Shown here one piece after another: positions 8,489 through 15,404 of a stretch of 31,327 bases of DNA. The notes under the pieces were generated by a model. It saw nothing but the letters and a program-made list of their open reading frames with translations. It ran no database searches and was not told where the DNA came from. Source of the stretch: Sphingomonadales bacterium (lineage in GTDB: Bacteria > Pseudomonadota > Alphaproteobacteria > Sphingomonadales > Sphingomonadaceae); contig JAGXGT010000069.1 in NCBI GenBank assembly GCA_024636595.1, positions 1 through 31,327 on the forward strand. Direction: 5' to 3'. Within the stretch, counting starts at the first letter, position 1. Every line of letters begins with the position of its first letter. Made by a program: the position numbers and the translations under genes.

Positions 8489-8526
8489 TCTTTGCCGGTC
8501 CGATCCACAATGTTACAGACGGAGCC

Positions 8527-9102
8527 ATGACCAACCCTTTTTCCCTGTTCGACGAGTGGTTCGCGGAGGCGCGCGAAACCGAAATCAATGACAGCAACGC
8601 CATGACCATTGCCACCGCTGATGCCGCAGGGCAGCCGGCTGCGCGGATGGTATTGTTAAAGGGTCATGGCCCTGATGGCTTTGTTTTCTACACCAACCAG
8701 CAAAGTCGCAAGGCGACCGACATCGCCGAAAATCCCTTGGCCGCGATCTTGTTTCACTGGAAAAGCCTCCGCCGCCAAATCCGGATTGAAGGCAGTCTCC
8801 ACCCTGTTCCCAACACGACAGCCGACGCATATTTTGCGACGCGCAGCCGGGATTCACAACTGGGGGCCTGGGCCTCCGACCAGTCCCGTCCGCTGGACAG
8901 CCGCGCCACCTTCGAAGCCCGGTTCGAGGAAGTGACGGAGCGGTTCGCGGGTGGCCCAGTCCCTCGCCCCCCGCACTGGTCGGGCTATTGCCTGGCGCCC
9001 GATCGATTTGAATTCTGGCAGGACCGGGCCCACCGGCTGCACGAACGGCGCGCCTTCACTCGCAGCGGCGAGGATTGGACCGAAGGACTGCTCTATCCAT
9101 GA
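8527..9102 (+). CDS. pdxH: Pyridoxamine/pyridoxine 5'-phosphate oxidase
   Basis: A 191-residue FMN enzyme that oxidises pyridoxine or pyridoxamine 5'-phosphate to pyridoxal 5'-phosphate, the final and salvage step of vitamin B6 synthesis. Recognisable blocks are R-M-V-L-L-K-G with F-V-F-Y-T-N-Q-Q-S-R-K (FMN and substrate contacts), F-H-W-K-S-L-R-R-Q-I-R-I-E-G, the loop S-R-D-S-Q-L-G-A-W-A-S-D-Q-S, and the C-terminal signature F-E-F-W-Q-x4-R-L-H-E-R, ending in L-Y-P as is usual. Length is slightly short of 200-220, typical for alphaproteobacteria. GGAG lies two bases before the ATG. Its TGA overlaps the ATG of the phzF-like gene, so the two are co-transcribed. Confidence 0.95.
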   Translation: MTNPFSLFDEWFAEARETEINDSNAMTIATADAAGQPAARMVLLKGHGPDGFVFYTNQQSRKATDIAENPLAAILFHWKSLRRQIRIEGSLHPVPNTTADAYFATRSRDSQLGAWASDQSRPLDSRATFEARFEEVTERFAGGPVPRPPHWSGYCLAPDRFEFWQDRAHRLHERRAFTRSGEDWTEGLLYP

Positions 9103-9902
9103 CAAATCTGCCATATTATCATGTCGATGCTTTTACCGACCGCCCCTTCACCGGCAATCAGGCGGCGGTCATGCCCCTCGAAACCTGGCTGGATGACGAT
9201 GTCTTGCAAGCCATCGGCGAAGAAAATAATTTTGCCGAGACCGCCTTTTATCTGCCGGATGCCAGCGGAGAGGCGGATTATGAACTGCGCTGGTTTACCC
9301 CGGCCATAGAAATCGCGCTTTGCGGTCATGCGACCCTAGCCAGTGGCCATATCATATTGTCGCAGAACCCCGAAAGGCAGCAAGTGACGTTCCGGACCCG
9401 AAAAGCCGGTATATTGACGGTGGTGCGCGACGGAGATGGCTATGCGCTGGATCTTCCTGCTTATCCGCCGGTGCCAAAAGAAATGCTGGAAATTGTCGCA
9501 CTGGTCGGCGGCAGCCCGATCGAGACGCAGTTTCACGAAGGACGCTATAATGTACTGCGCTATGCCAATGCCGATGACGTTCTGGCTCTCAAACCAGATT
9601 TGAAGGCGCTGGCCGCGTTGGGCGACGCACAATTTATCTGCACGGCTCACGGCACGGACACCGATGTGCTCAGCCGCGTTTTCGTGCCTGGCGGTGGCGT
9701 CGATGAGGATAGTGTGACTGGTTCCGCTCATGCCGTCCTGACGCCTTATTGGGCCAACCAATTGAAGCGCGACAGTTTTACCGCCTATCAAGCCAGCCAG
9801 CGCGGTGGCTATGTAAACTGCCTCCTCGACGGCGACCGCGCCTGGCTGGGCGGAAAGTGTGTGACCGTCGTTCAAGGCACCTTTAACCTTGAATCTGGCT
9901 GA
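9099..9902 (+). CDS. PhzF-family isomerase/epimerase-like protein
   Basis: A 267-residue protein of the PhzF / diaminopimelate-epimerase fold. It has the family N-terminus Y-H-V-D-A-F-T-D-R-P-F-T-G-N, the presumed general acid/base glutamate E47 in N-F-A-E-T-A-F, the motif CGHATLASGH at 75-84, and the C-terminal D-S-V-T-G-S-A-H loop. Known members include PhzF of phenazine synthesis and YddE-like proteins of unknown substrate; no phenazine genes are present here, so the substrate is unknown. The start is the ATG of an ATGA overlap with pdxH. An in-frame start eight codons earlier inside pdxH gives residues that do not match the family. The stop is 11 bases from the stop of the convergent hydrolase gene. 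Confidence 0.92.
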   Translation: MTNLPYYHVDAFTDRPFTGNQAAVMPLETWLDDDVLQAIGEENNFAETAFYLPDASGEADYELRWFTPAIEIALCGHATLASGHIILSQNPERQQVTFRTRKAGILTVVRDGDGYALDLPAYPPVPKEMLEIVALVGGSPIETQFHEGRYNVLRYANADDVLALKPDLKALAALGDAQFICTAHGTDTDVLSRVFVPGGGVDEDSVTGSAHAVLTPYWANQLKRDSFTAYQASQRGGYVNCLLDGDRAWLGGKCVTVVQGTFNLESG

Positions 9903-9913
9903 GCCGGTCAGGA

Positions 9914-11056
9914 CTAGCTGCCGACCGGAAAAAGCGCCATGATGCGACCGATCTGCGCGCTCATCGGTGCCAGCACATCATCCTGCGTCTTACCGAGCCG
10001 GACCACCGTCAACTTTTGCTCCGGCGATACCACAATCTGCTGACCCAGATGACCCAGCGCCGCGAATATCGTCTCTGGCCCATTGTCCGGAAACAGCACC
10101 TGATTGCGGCCTTCGGGGCGTCTTTTGTTCAGCCACAGGTGCCCACCATAAGCCGGGTCGTTTTCCGACGAAGTCTTCATGAACTGCACCCAGCTGACCG
10201 GCAAATGTTTGGCGCCTTTGCGGGCGCCGTTGTGGCGCAGAAACTCTCCGAACTTGGCATAGTCGCGGGCAGTGGCCTGAATGAAACTTCCGCCCAGAAA
10301 CGTCCCGTTTGGATCAAATTCCGGGTAGGTGCCATCCATGCCCAAAGGTTCCAGCAACCTGCCGCGAATGAAGCGCAAGGTTACATCGCGCCGGACGAGT
10401 GGATCAGAACTGTTGGTCAGGGTGCGGGTAATGATGTCGGAAAGAATAATAGTGGTGGCAGTGCTATATTCAAATTTCTCTCCCGCCGTTGCCTCCATCG
10501 GCCGGGCTTCAGCATATGCGGCCGTATCCTGCGCACCGTCGAGGAACAGCATACGGTTGGTGTCCGCCTCATAGACGGTTTTGCCTCCCGCCTCGGGCAC
10601 TTCGGTATGATCGAGACCGGACGACATATGGAGCAGATGCCGTAGAGTGATTTGGCCGCGCGGATCGCCGGGCCTTTGCCAGGCGGGCACCGGAGCAGGA
10701 TCATCAAGCACCAACCGGCCATCTGCGACAAGAAATCCGATCAACGCGCCGGTAAAGCTTTTTGCCATCGACCAGCTGATGAATCTAGTGTCCTCGCCAT
10801 AACCCTCGCCATAGCGTTCGGCGATCACTTTGCCGCGGTACATAATCAGAAGAGCGCGCGTTTCCGCCATCTCTGGGTCATCAAACAGTGGAGCGATAGC
10901 AGCATCGAGACGCGCTTTGGCAATCGGGCTCGAGTCTGAGATATAGGCCAGTTCTGCCGCACTCTTCTGCGGTGCTGGCTGCGGTTCGCGATCGCCCCCG
11001 CAGCCGGAAAGGGCGATCGCAAGGACCGACAACAAAGCTAGTTTAATCTTGTGCAT
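9914..11056 (-). CDS. Lipoprotein serine hydrolase of the beta-lactamase/class C (EstB/NylB-like) family
   Basis: A 380-residue protein with a lipoprotein signal: M-H-K-I-K, a hydrophobic run, and the lipobox L-S-G-C with C19. The mature protein should be anchored in a membrane facing the periplasm. The catalytic serine motif is S96-M-A-K99 in W-S-M-A-K-S; the class C tyrosine is probably Y197 in F-E-Y-S-T-A-T; and a G-H-L-G-Q-Q block near the end corresponds to the third (KTG/HxG) motif. This class includes esterases, D-aminopeptidases and 6-aminohexanoate-oligomer hydrolases, and resistance function should not be assumed. I chose ATG 11056 because it places the signal peptide at the N-terminus; the frame is open 21 codons further. 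It is divergent from the small protein at 11086 with 29 bases between them. Confidence 0.88.
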   Translation of the reverse strand: MHKIKLALLSVLAIALSGCGGDREPQPAPQKSAAELAYISDSSPIAKARLDAAIAPLFDDPEMAETRALLIMYRGKVIAERYGEGYGEDTRFISWSMAKSFTGALIGFLVADGRLVLDDPAPVPAWQRPGDPRGQITLRHLLHMSSGLDHTEVPEAGGKTVYEADTNRMLFLDGAQDTAAYAEARPMEATAGEKFEYSTATTIILSDIITRTLTNSSDPLVRRDVTLRFIRGRLLEPLGMDGTYPEFDPNGTFLGGSFIQATARDYAKFGEFLRHNGARKGAKHLPVSWVQFMKTSSENDPAYGGHLWLNKRRPEGRNQVLFPDNGPETIFAALGHLGQQIVVSPEQKLTVVRLGKTQDDVLAPMSAQIGRIMALFPVGS

Positions 11057-11085
11057 GCGGTGTCGTTGCACCAATAGAAGCCGCC

Positions 11086-11454
11086 ATGGCAACCGTAAAA
11101 AAAACATCTGGGGCTCCACTGACCAAATGGCGCATCGCGTTATATGTCGGGATGCTTTTTTTGCTGATCCTGATCGCGGTACTGGCCTATAACCATGCCT
11201 TCCTCAAGGGACAGCTGAATGTCGGGACGGCTTATGGCGCTCGAGTGGCCTGCTCCTGCCACTATCTGGGTGGGCGCGACATCGAGGATTGCCAGAAAGA
11301 TTTTGAACCTGGCATGGAGGTGATTGGATTGACAGTGGATGAGGAACGCAAAAGGGTTACGGCGTCGGCCCTGTTGATCGAATCGGCTACCGCTGAATTT
11401 CGCGAGGGCTGGGGCTGTGTGATACTCACGGACGCTCAGCTGGATAGCGAATAG
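11086..11454 (+). CDS. Small membrane-anchored periplasmic protein with four cysteines
   Basis: A 122-residue protein. Basic residues 1-16 precede one hydrophobic segment (about 17-35), and the remaining 85 residues should lie in the periplasm. Cysteines are C56 and C58 (A-C-S-C), C69 (E-D-C-Q) and C111 (W-G-C-V), an even number that would suit two disulfides. From memory, the pattern G-T-x-Y-x-A-x-x-x-C-S...G-R-D...P-G...V-T-A-S...R-E-G-x-G-C resembles the domain that precedes the catalytic part in some larger class C serine hydrolases, and a gene for such a catalytic part lies directly opposite. That link is my inference. The start has only AGAAG as a weak ribosome binding site. The stop is one base from the mnmA stop on the other strand. 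Confidence 0.75.
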   Translation: MATVKKTSGAPLTKWRIALYVGMLFLLILIAVLAYNHAFLKGQLNVGTAYGARVACSCHYLGGRDIEDCQKDFEPGMEVIGLTVDEERKRVTASALLIESATAEFREGWGCVILTDAQLDSE

Positions 11455-11455
11455 A

Positions 11456-12589
11456 CTAGACTTCGGCGCCCGCTAGCCACTGTTGTTCAACCGCAGCGGT
11501 GCTGTCGATCCAGCCTCCGCCCAAAACCCGTTCCTTGTGATAAAATACCGCCGCCTGCCCCGGAGACACGCCATATTCGGGATTATGGAATTGCAGCTCC
11601 TGCCCTTCCAGCCGGGCAAGGGTCGGCTTGGCCATCGAGCGGACCTTGACCTCGACCGGGCCGACATAATCGCCGCCAATCCAGTTGATTTCGCGCAGAG
11701 ATGCCGAGGCAACCGCCAAGGCCTGTTTCGGACCAACGACGACGCGCTTGGCGTCCGGTTCCAGCCGGATCACATAGAGCGGCTCGGCCTGACCGCCAAT
11801 TTCCAGTCCTTTTCGCTGTCCCACGGTATAATGGATCAGCCCCTTGTGCCGCCCCATCGACGTGCCGTCGATATGGACAATCTCGCCATCATCATCTGCC
11901 TCCGGCCGCAGCTTGCGGACGACGCTGGCATAATCGCCGTTGGGAACGAAGCATATATCCTGGCTGTCGGGCTTGAAAGCGACCGCCAGGCCCATGTCTT
12001 CGGCAATTTCGCGTACCTGCGTCTTGGGCATATCGCCCAAGGGAAAGCGCAGGTAATCCAGCTGATCCTGGGTGGTTGCAAACAGGAAATAGCTCTGATC
12101 GCGCGCTGGATCTAGCGCCCGGTGCAACTGAGCACCGTCTGGCGTCGCGACGCGGCGCACATAGTGACCGGTCGCCAGGCAGTCAGCGCCAAGTTCCCGG
12201 GACAATTGCAACAGATCGGTAAATTTGACGCCCATATTGCACTGCACGCAGGGAATGGGGGTCCGGCCCGCCATATATTCATCCGCGAACACATCCATGA
12301 CCGAATCCTTGAACCGGCTGGCATGGTCAAATACATAGTGGGCGATGCCAAGCCGGTCAGCCACGGCGCGGGCGTCGCGAATGTCCTGACCTGCACAACA
12401 GCTCCCGACACGCCCGACAGCTTCACCATGGTCATATAGCTGCAAGGTAATGCCGATCGTTTCCGCGCCCGTTCGCGCCGCCAAGGCCGCCACGACGCTC
12501 GAGTCCACGCCGCCCGACATGGCCACCACGATGCGCTTGCCGGTCAAGTCGTCACCCAGTTGAAAATTTCCGTTGATTCTATCCGTCAT
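11456..12589 (-). CDS. mnmA: tRNA-specific 2-thiouridylase
   Basis: A 378-residue enzyme that thiolates U34 of tRNAs for Lys, Glu and Gln, taking sulfur from a persulfide relay and activating the base with ATP. The PP-loop S-G-G-V-D-S lies at residues 25-30. The two catalytic cysteines are C117 (in C-V-Q-C-N, followed by V-K-F) and C213 (D-S-Q-D-I-C-F). The central T-G-H-Y-V-R-R and the D-Q-S-Y-F-L-F block are also present. I chose ATG 12589 with AAGGA about eleven bases upstream; the frame extends 30 codons further without family resemblance. The gene is convergent with the small cysteine protein. On its upstream side lies a long stretch without supported genes. Confidence 0.96.
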   Translation of the reverse strand: MTDRINGNFQLGDDLTGKRIVVAMSGGVDSSVVAALAARTGAETIGITLQLYDHGEAVGRVGSCCAGQDIRDARAVADRLGIAHYVFDHASRFKDSVMDVFADEYMAGRTPIPCVQCNMGVKFTDLLQLSRELGADCLATGHYVRRVATPDGAQLHRALDPARDQSYFLFATTQDQLDYLRFPLGDMPKTQVREIAEDMGLAVAFKPDSQDICFVPNGDYASVVRKLRPEADDDGEIVHIDGTSMGRHKGLIHYTVGQRKGLEIGGQAEPLYVIRLEPDAKRVVVGPKQALAVASASLREINWIGGDYVGPVEVKVRSMAKPTLARLEGQELQFHNPEYGVSPGQAAVFYHKERVLGGGWIDSTAAVEQQWLAGAEV

Positions 12590-13231
12590 ATCAATTGCAG
12601 TCCTTAAAGAAATCCCGGCGTGAGCGCCAGCGCAGCGAGCATTTGCTCCTGTTTGTCCTGATGTGATCCAATTTGGCACGAATTGGCTTGATACAAGGAA
12701 GGATTGCTTAACCTGTCCTAAGGTGGTGTGAACATCCCTTTTACACTAGCTTATATTTTCGCTGCTAGACCAGCGGCTATGGATATGAACTTTCCCCACC
12801 AGAACCGCAAATATATAGCGGGTGAAGACGGTGCTGATGGACACGCTCATTTTGCGGACCATCAAGCCTTGCTCAAACGCGCGATTGCCCGTCAGGTATC
12901 CAGCCCGTCGGCACAGGACTTTGGCGCTGCCATTCGGGGTAAAGGACGTATCGAAGAGACAGTCCACTCCTCCTTCATGGATAACCGGATGGCTTTTTTT
13001 GCCGGCAGGTTTCGTTCGGGACCAACCGGTCGCAGGGAATCAATTTTGTTCAAAACCGGTTGTTTCCGGCCGGATTTGGCACATCGGGAAATCAACAAGA
13101 TGCATGACTAATCGAATGTATGAACACGACGTTTACCTTGGCAGTTCAGGTAATCGAAAATCTCTTCCCCTACGAAGGCCAGACGTAACGGGAAATGGGG
13201 TAAAATGCCGAAAGGCAAATTTGAGGGTAGT
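12590..13231. other. Gene-poor stretch between mnmA and sciP
   Basis: About 640 bases in which I cannot support a gene. It must contain the promoters of mnmA (leftward) and sciP (rightward). A plus-strand frame of 127 codons starting with GTG at 12728 is open and has fairly ordinary codon choice, but it matches nothing I know, has no hydrophobic or motif pattern, and its ribosome binding site AAGGTG sits only two bases from the GTG. Frames on the other strand are shorter. A TTAACC half-site of the CtrA type occurs at 12708-12713 and one GAATC (a GANTC methylation site) at 13037-13041. An imperfect hairpin CCAATT...AATTGG lies near 12670-12685. A small RNA or untranslated leader is possible but not shown. 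Confidence 0.35.
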
Positions 13232-13531
13232 ATGATTGAAAACCAAAAAATAAAACCAGCGCAAGTTGTCGGGCCCCTTGGTGAACCGCTCACCATTGAT
13301 GATTTGCCGAAGCCCGGTACCACTCGCTGGGTAGTGCGTCGCAAGGCAGAAGTCGTCGCGGCAGTCAATGGCGGCTTGCTGTCGGTGGATGAAGTGTGCG
13401 ACCGTTATGATCTTTCGCTGGAAGAATTTGCATCCTGGCAGCGGGCTGTTGATCGGTCCGGGATGCCCGGATTGCGAGTAACGCGAATCCAGCATTATCG
13501 TGACTTGTACGAGCGTCAGCAAAAATATTGA
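13232..13531 (+). CDS. sciP: CtrA inhibitor SciP (DUF1153 family)
   Basis: A 99-residue DNA-binding and CtrA-binding protein. In Caulobacter SciP blocks transcription activation by CtrA, the master regulator of the alphaproteobacterial cell cycle and, in many relatives, of motility. Visible family blocks are V-x-G-P-L-G-E-P-L-T-I-D-D-L-P, T-R-W-V-V-R-R-K-A-E-V-V-A-A-V-N-G-G-L-L, and F-A-S-W-Q-R-A-V-D-R-S-G-M-P-G-L-R-x-T-R-x-Q-x-Y-R; the middle forms a helix-turn-helix. I prefer ATG 13232 (GAGGG just upstream, N-terminus M-I-E-N-Q); an ATG nine codons earlier at 13205 is possible. A strong hairpin terminator follows 29 bases after the stop. Confidence 0.93.
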   Translation: MIENQKIKPAQVVGPLGEPLTIDDLPKPGTTRWVVRRKAEVVAAVNGGLLSVDEVCDRYDLSLEEFASWQRAVDRSGMPGLRVTRIQHYRDLYERQQKY

Positions 13532-13560
13532 CCAGCCACTACCCCATCGTAAATTTTTGA

Positions 13561-13596
13561 AAGAACCGTCGGACTGGTGCCGGCGGTTCTTTTTAT
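13561..13596 (+). terminator. Rho-independent terminator of sciP
   Basis: AAGAACCGTCGG (13561-13572) pairs with CCGGCGGTTCTT (13580-13591) across a 7-base loop, giving a 12-bp stem with one G-U pair. The descending arm runs straight into a T-rich tract (TTTTTATTCTTT). The hairpin begins 29 bases after the sciP stop, so sciP is probably transcribed separately from the next gene. Confidence 0.85.
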
Positions 13597-13681
13597 TCTT
13601 TCAAGTCGAAGCAATGATTCTATAAGTAGCCATATTCACGAGCGTAAGTGATTTTCGTTCGTATAAAATCAGGAGGAATAT

Positions 13682-13945
13682 ATGGGTTGGATTATTGCAT
13701 TGATCGTTGGTGGCGTTGCAGGCTGGCTCGCCAGCATGGTGATGGGACGTGATGCCTCGATGGGCGTTTTCCTGAACATCATTGTCGGTATCATTGGATC
13801 GGTGATCGGCAATTTCGTCGGCGGTTACTTTGGTTTTGGCGGGAGCATTCAGCAGTTTTCGATCATTGGCTTGTTCACCGCTTTTGTCGGTGCGGTTGTT
13901 CTATTGCTGATTTTGAACCTCATTCAACGTGGCCGGGTGCGTTAA
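13682..13945 (+). CDS. GlsB/YeaQ/YmgE-family stress-response membrane protein
   Basis: An 87-residue, very hydrophobic and glycine-rich protein with three membrane segments (about residues 2-22, 27-50 and 58-82). The family pattern is clear: G-W-I-I-A-L-I-V-G-G-V-A-G-W-L-A at the start, then N-I-I-V-G-I-I-G-S-V-I-G-N-F-V-G-G, and a short basic tail. These small inner-membrane proteins are often labelled transglycosylase-associated and are induced by general stress; the biochemical role is unknown. The ribosome binding site AGGAGG (from 13671) is near-consensus with good spacing, which suggests strong expression. It is a single-gene unit between two terminators. I looked for a GGAAC-type general-stress promoter upstream and did not find one. 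Confidence 0.92.
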   Translation: MGWIIALIVGGVAGWLASMVMGRDASMGVFLNIIVGIIGSVIGNFVGGYFGFGGSIQQFSIIGLFTAFVGAVVLLLILNLIQRGRVR

Positions 13946-13979
13946 AACCCGCTTTTCAGTAAGGACTTTTCAGAAATGA

Positions 13980-14008
13980 GGGCCGGTTCGTTCGCGAATC
14001 GGCCCTTT
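13980..14008 (+). terminator. Rho-independent terminator after the GlsB-type gene
   Basis: GGGCCGGTTCG (13980-13990) pairs with CGAATCGGCCC (13995-14005) around a TTCG tetraloop, an 11-bp stem with one G-U pair, followed by TTT only. The stem is very stable but the T tract is short. It lies 35 bases beyond the stop and separates the stress gene from the RND unit. Confidence 0.75.
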
Positions 14009-14195
14009 CGTATGATGACGTTGGTCGTTGATCGAACCTGGACTTGAATAACTTGCCGAATACTGTTCCGGCTTGCCGCTAGTGCCATATTGATGTAACA
14101 CAGCTAACGAAAAACCCCGATGACCCGGAAAGCGGCGATTCTTTTGTGTATTGCAGCGTGAAAATGCGATAAGAGCCTGATCGAAGAGTGAACAA

Positions 14196-15377
14196 ATGAA
14201 CTATGAATCGACCATCCCCAGCGAAGATGTCGCAATTGTAGATGATACCGAGTCACGTGCCACAAATCGGCGGCGATTAATTATCGCCGCAGTTGTCGTC
14301 GTGGCGCTTCTGCTGGCCTATATCGGCTATAATTATTTTGTCGGCGCTGGAGCGGTCGAGGATGATTCAGCAAGTCAGGCACCGACCGTCACGGTCATGG
14401 CACCGGGCAAACAGCAAGTTACCCGAACCATCAATGCGACCGGAACGCTCGCAGCGCGACGGGAAATCCCGGTCAGCGTCGTCGGTGAAGGTGGCCGGGT
14501 AACCAATGTCTACGTCGACGCTGGCGACTGGGTCAAGCAGGGTCAGATCATGGCGAGTATCGACCGCTCGGTGCAATCCCAACAAGCGGCAGGCCTCGAG
14601 GCCTCGGTTGGTGTTTCTCGCGCCGATCTTAATCTGGCACAGTCGAATCTGGATCGCGCCATGCAGTTGGTCGATCGTGGATTTATTTCCAAAGCCGATA
14701 TCGACCGGTTAACTGCAACGCGTGATTCAGCTGCCGCGCGTGTGCGGGTAGCGCAGGCCCAATTTAACGAGACCCGCGCACGCAATAGTCGCCTGAGCAT
14801 CGTCGCACCCAAGGCTGGCTTTGTGCTGGAACGCAATGTTGAGCCTGGCCAGACAGTGACCCAAGGCAGCGGGACGTTGTTCCTGCTAGCCCAGGATGGC
14901 GAGATGGAATTGCAGGCGCAGCTGGGTGAAGCCGATCTGGCCAATGTGACGGTCGGCACCACTACGCAAGTCACGCCAGTCGGTGCCGACAAGACGCTGA
15001 CAGGACAGATTTGGCAGATTTCTCCTATCATTGATCCCCAAACCCGCCAAGGTATAGCCCGCATTGCGCTCGGCTATGATAGCGCCTTGCGTCCAGGTGG
15101 TTTCGCCAATGCACGCATCCAGAGCGGCACATCGGAGGCTGCAGTCTTGCCAGAATCTGCAGTTCTGAACGATAGCAAAGGGAGTTTTGTCTATATTATC
15201 GGCCCAGACAACAAGGCGGTCCGTCGTGATGTGGTCGTTGGGTCGGTGTCCAGCGCGGGACTTTCGATCACTTCGGGTCTGACTGGAAACGAAAAGGTTG
15301 TGCTGCGTGCCGGTGGCTTCCTCAACCCGGGTGAAACCGTTCGACCGGAAGTGCAGAAAAAAGCTGGCGGCGCATGA
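14196..15377 (+). CDS. RND efflux periplasmic adaptor subunit (membrane fusion protein)
   Basis: A 393-residue adaptor that should link an inner-membrane RND pump to an outer-membrane channel. A single N-terminal membrane anchor lies at about residues 27-46, preceded by an acidic cytoplasmic tail with T-N-R-R-R before the helix. The lipoyl half-motifs (G-x-V-T-N-V-Y-V-D-A-G-D-W-V-K-Q-G-Q near 110; then I-V-A-P-K-A-G-F-V-L-E-R-N-V-E-P-G-Q-T-V) flank a helical hairpin at about 130-205. Beta-barrel and membrane-proximal domains follow (A-D-L-A-N-V-T-V-G...; V-L-P-E-S-A-V). There is no lipobox, so it is helix-anchored. The permease starts 27 bases downstream. No TolC-type gene and no local TetR or MarR regulator is encoded beside it in the window. 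Confidence 0.93.
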   Translation: MNYESTIPSEDVAIVDDTESRATNRRRLIIAAVVVVALLLAYIGYNYFVGAGAVEDDSASQAPTVTVMAPGKQQVTRTINATGTLAARREIPVSVVGEGGRVTNVYVDAGDWVKQGQIMASIDRSVQSQQAAGLEASVGVSRADLNLAQSNLDRAMQLVDRGFISKADIDRLTATRDSAAARVRVAQAQFNETRARNSRLSIVAPKAGFVLERNVEPGQTVTQGSGTLFLLAQDGEMELQAQLGEADLANVTVGTTTQVTPVGADKTLTGQIWQISPIIDPQTRQGIARIALGYDSALRPGGFANARIQSGTSEAAVLPESAVLNDSKGSFVYIIGPDNKAVRRDVVVGSVSSAGLSITSGLTGNEKVVLRAGGFLNPGETVRPEVQKKAGGA

Positions 15378-15404
15378 TTCGTGCGGAAATTTGAGGCCTG
15401 ATTG

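Noticed and set aside
9904..9928. Inverted repeat CCGGTC...GACCGG spanning the phzF and hydrolase stop codons
   Set aside because: The stem is only six base pairs with a 13-base loop, and neither strand has a T tract after it, so I do not call a terminator.
9914..11056. Antibiotic-resistance beta-lactamase
   Set aside because: The SxxK hydrolase belongs to the broad class C/esterase superfamily, has a lipobox, and sits with no ampR-type regulator; resistance is not supported.
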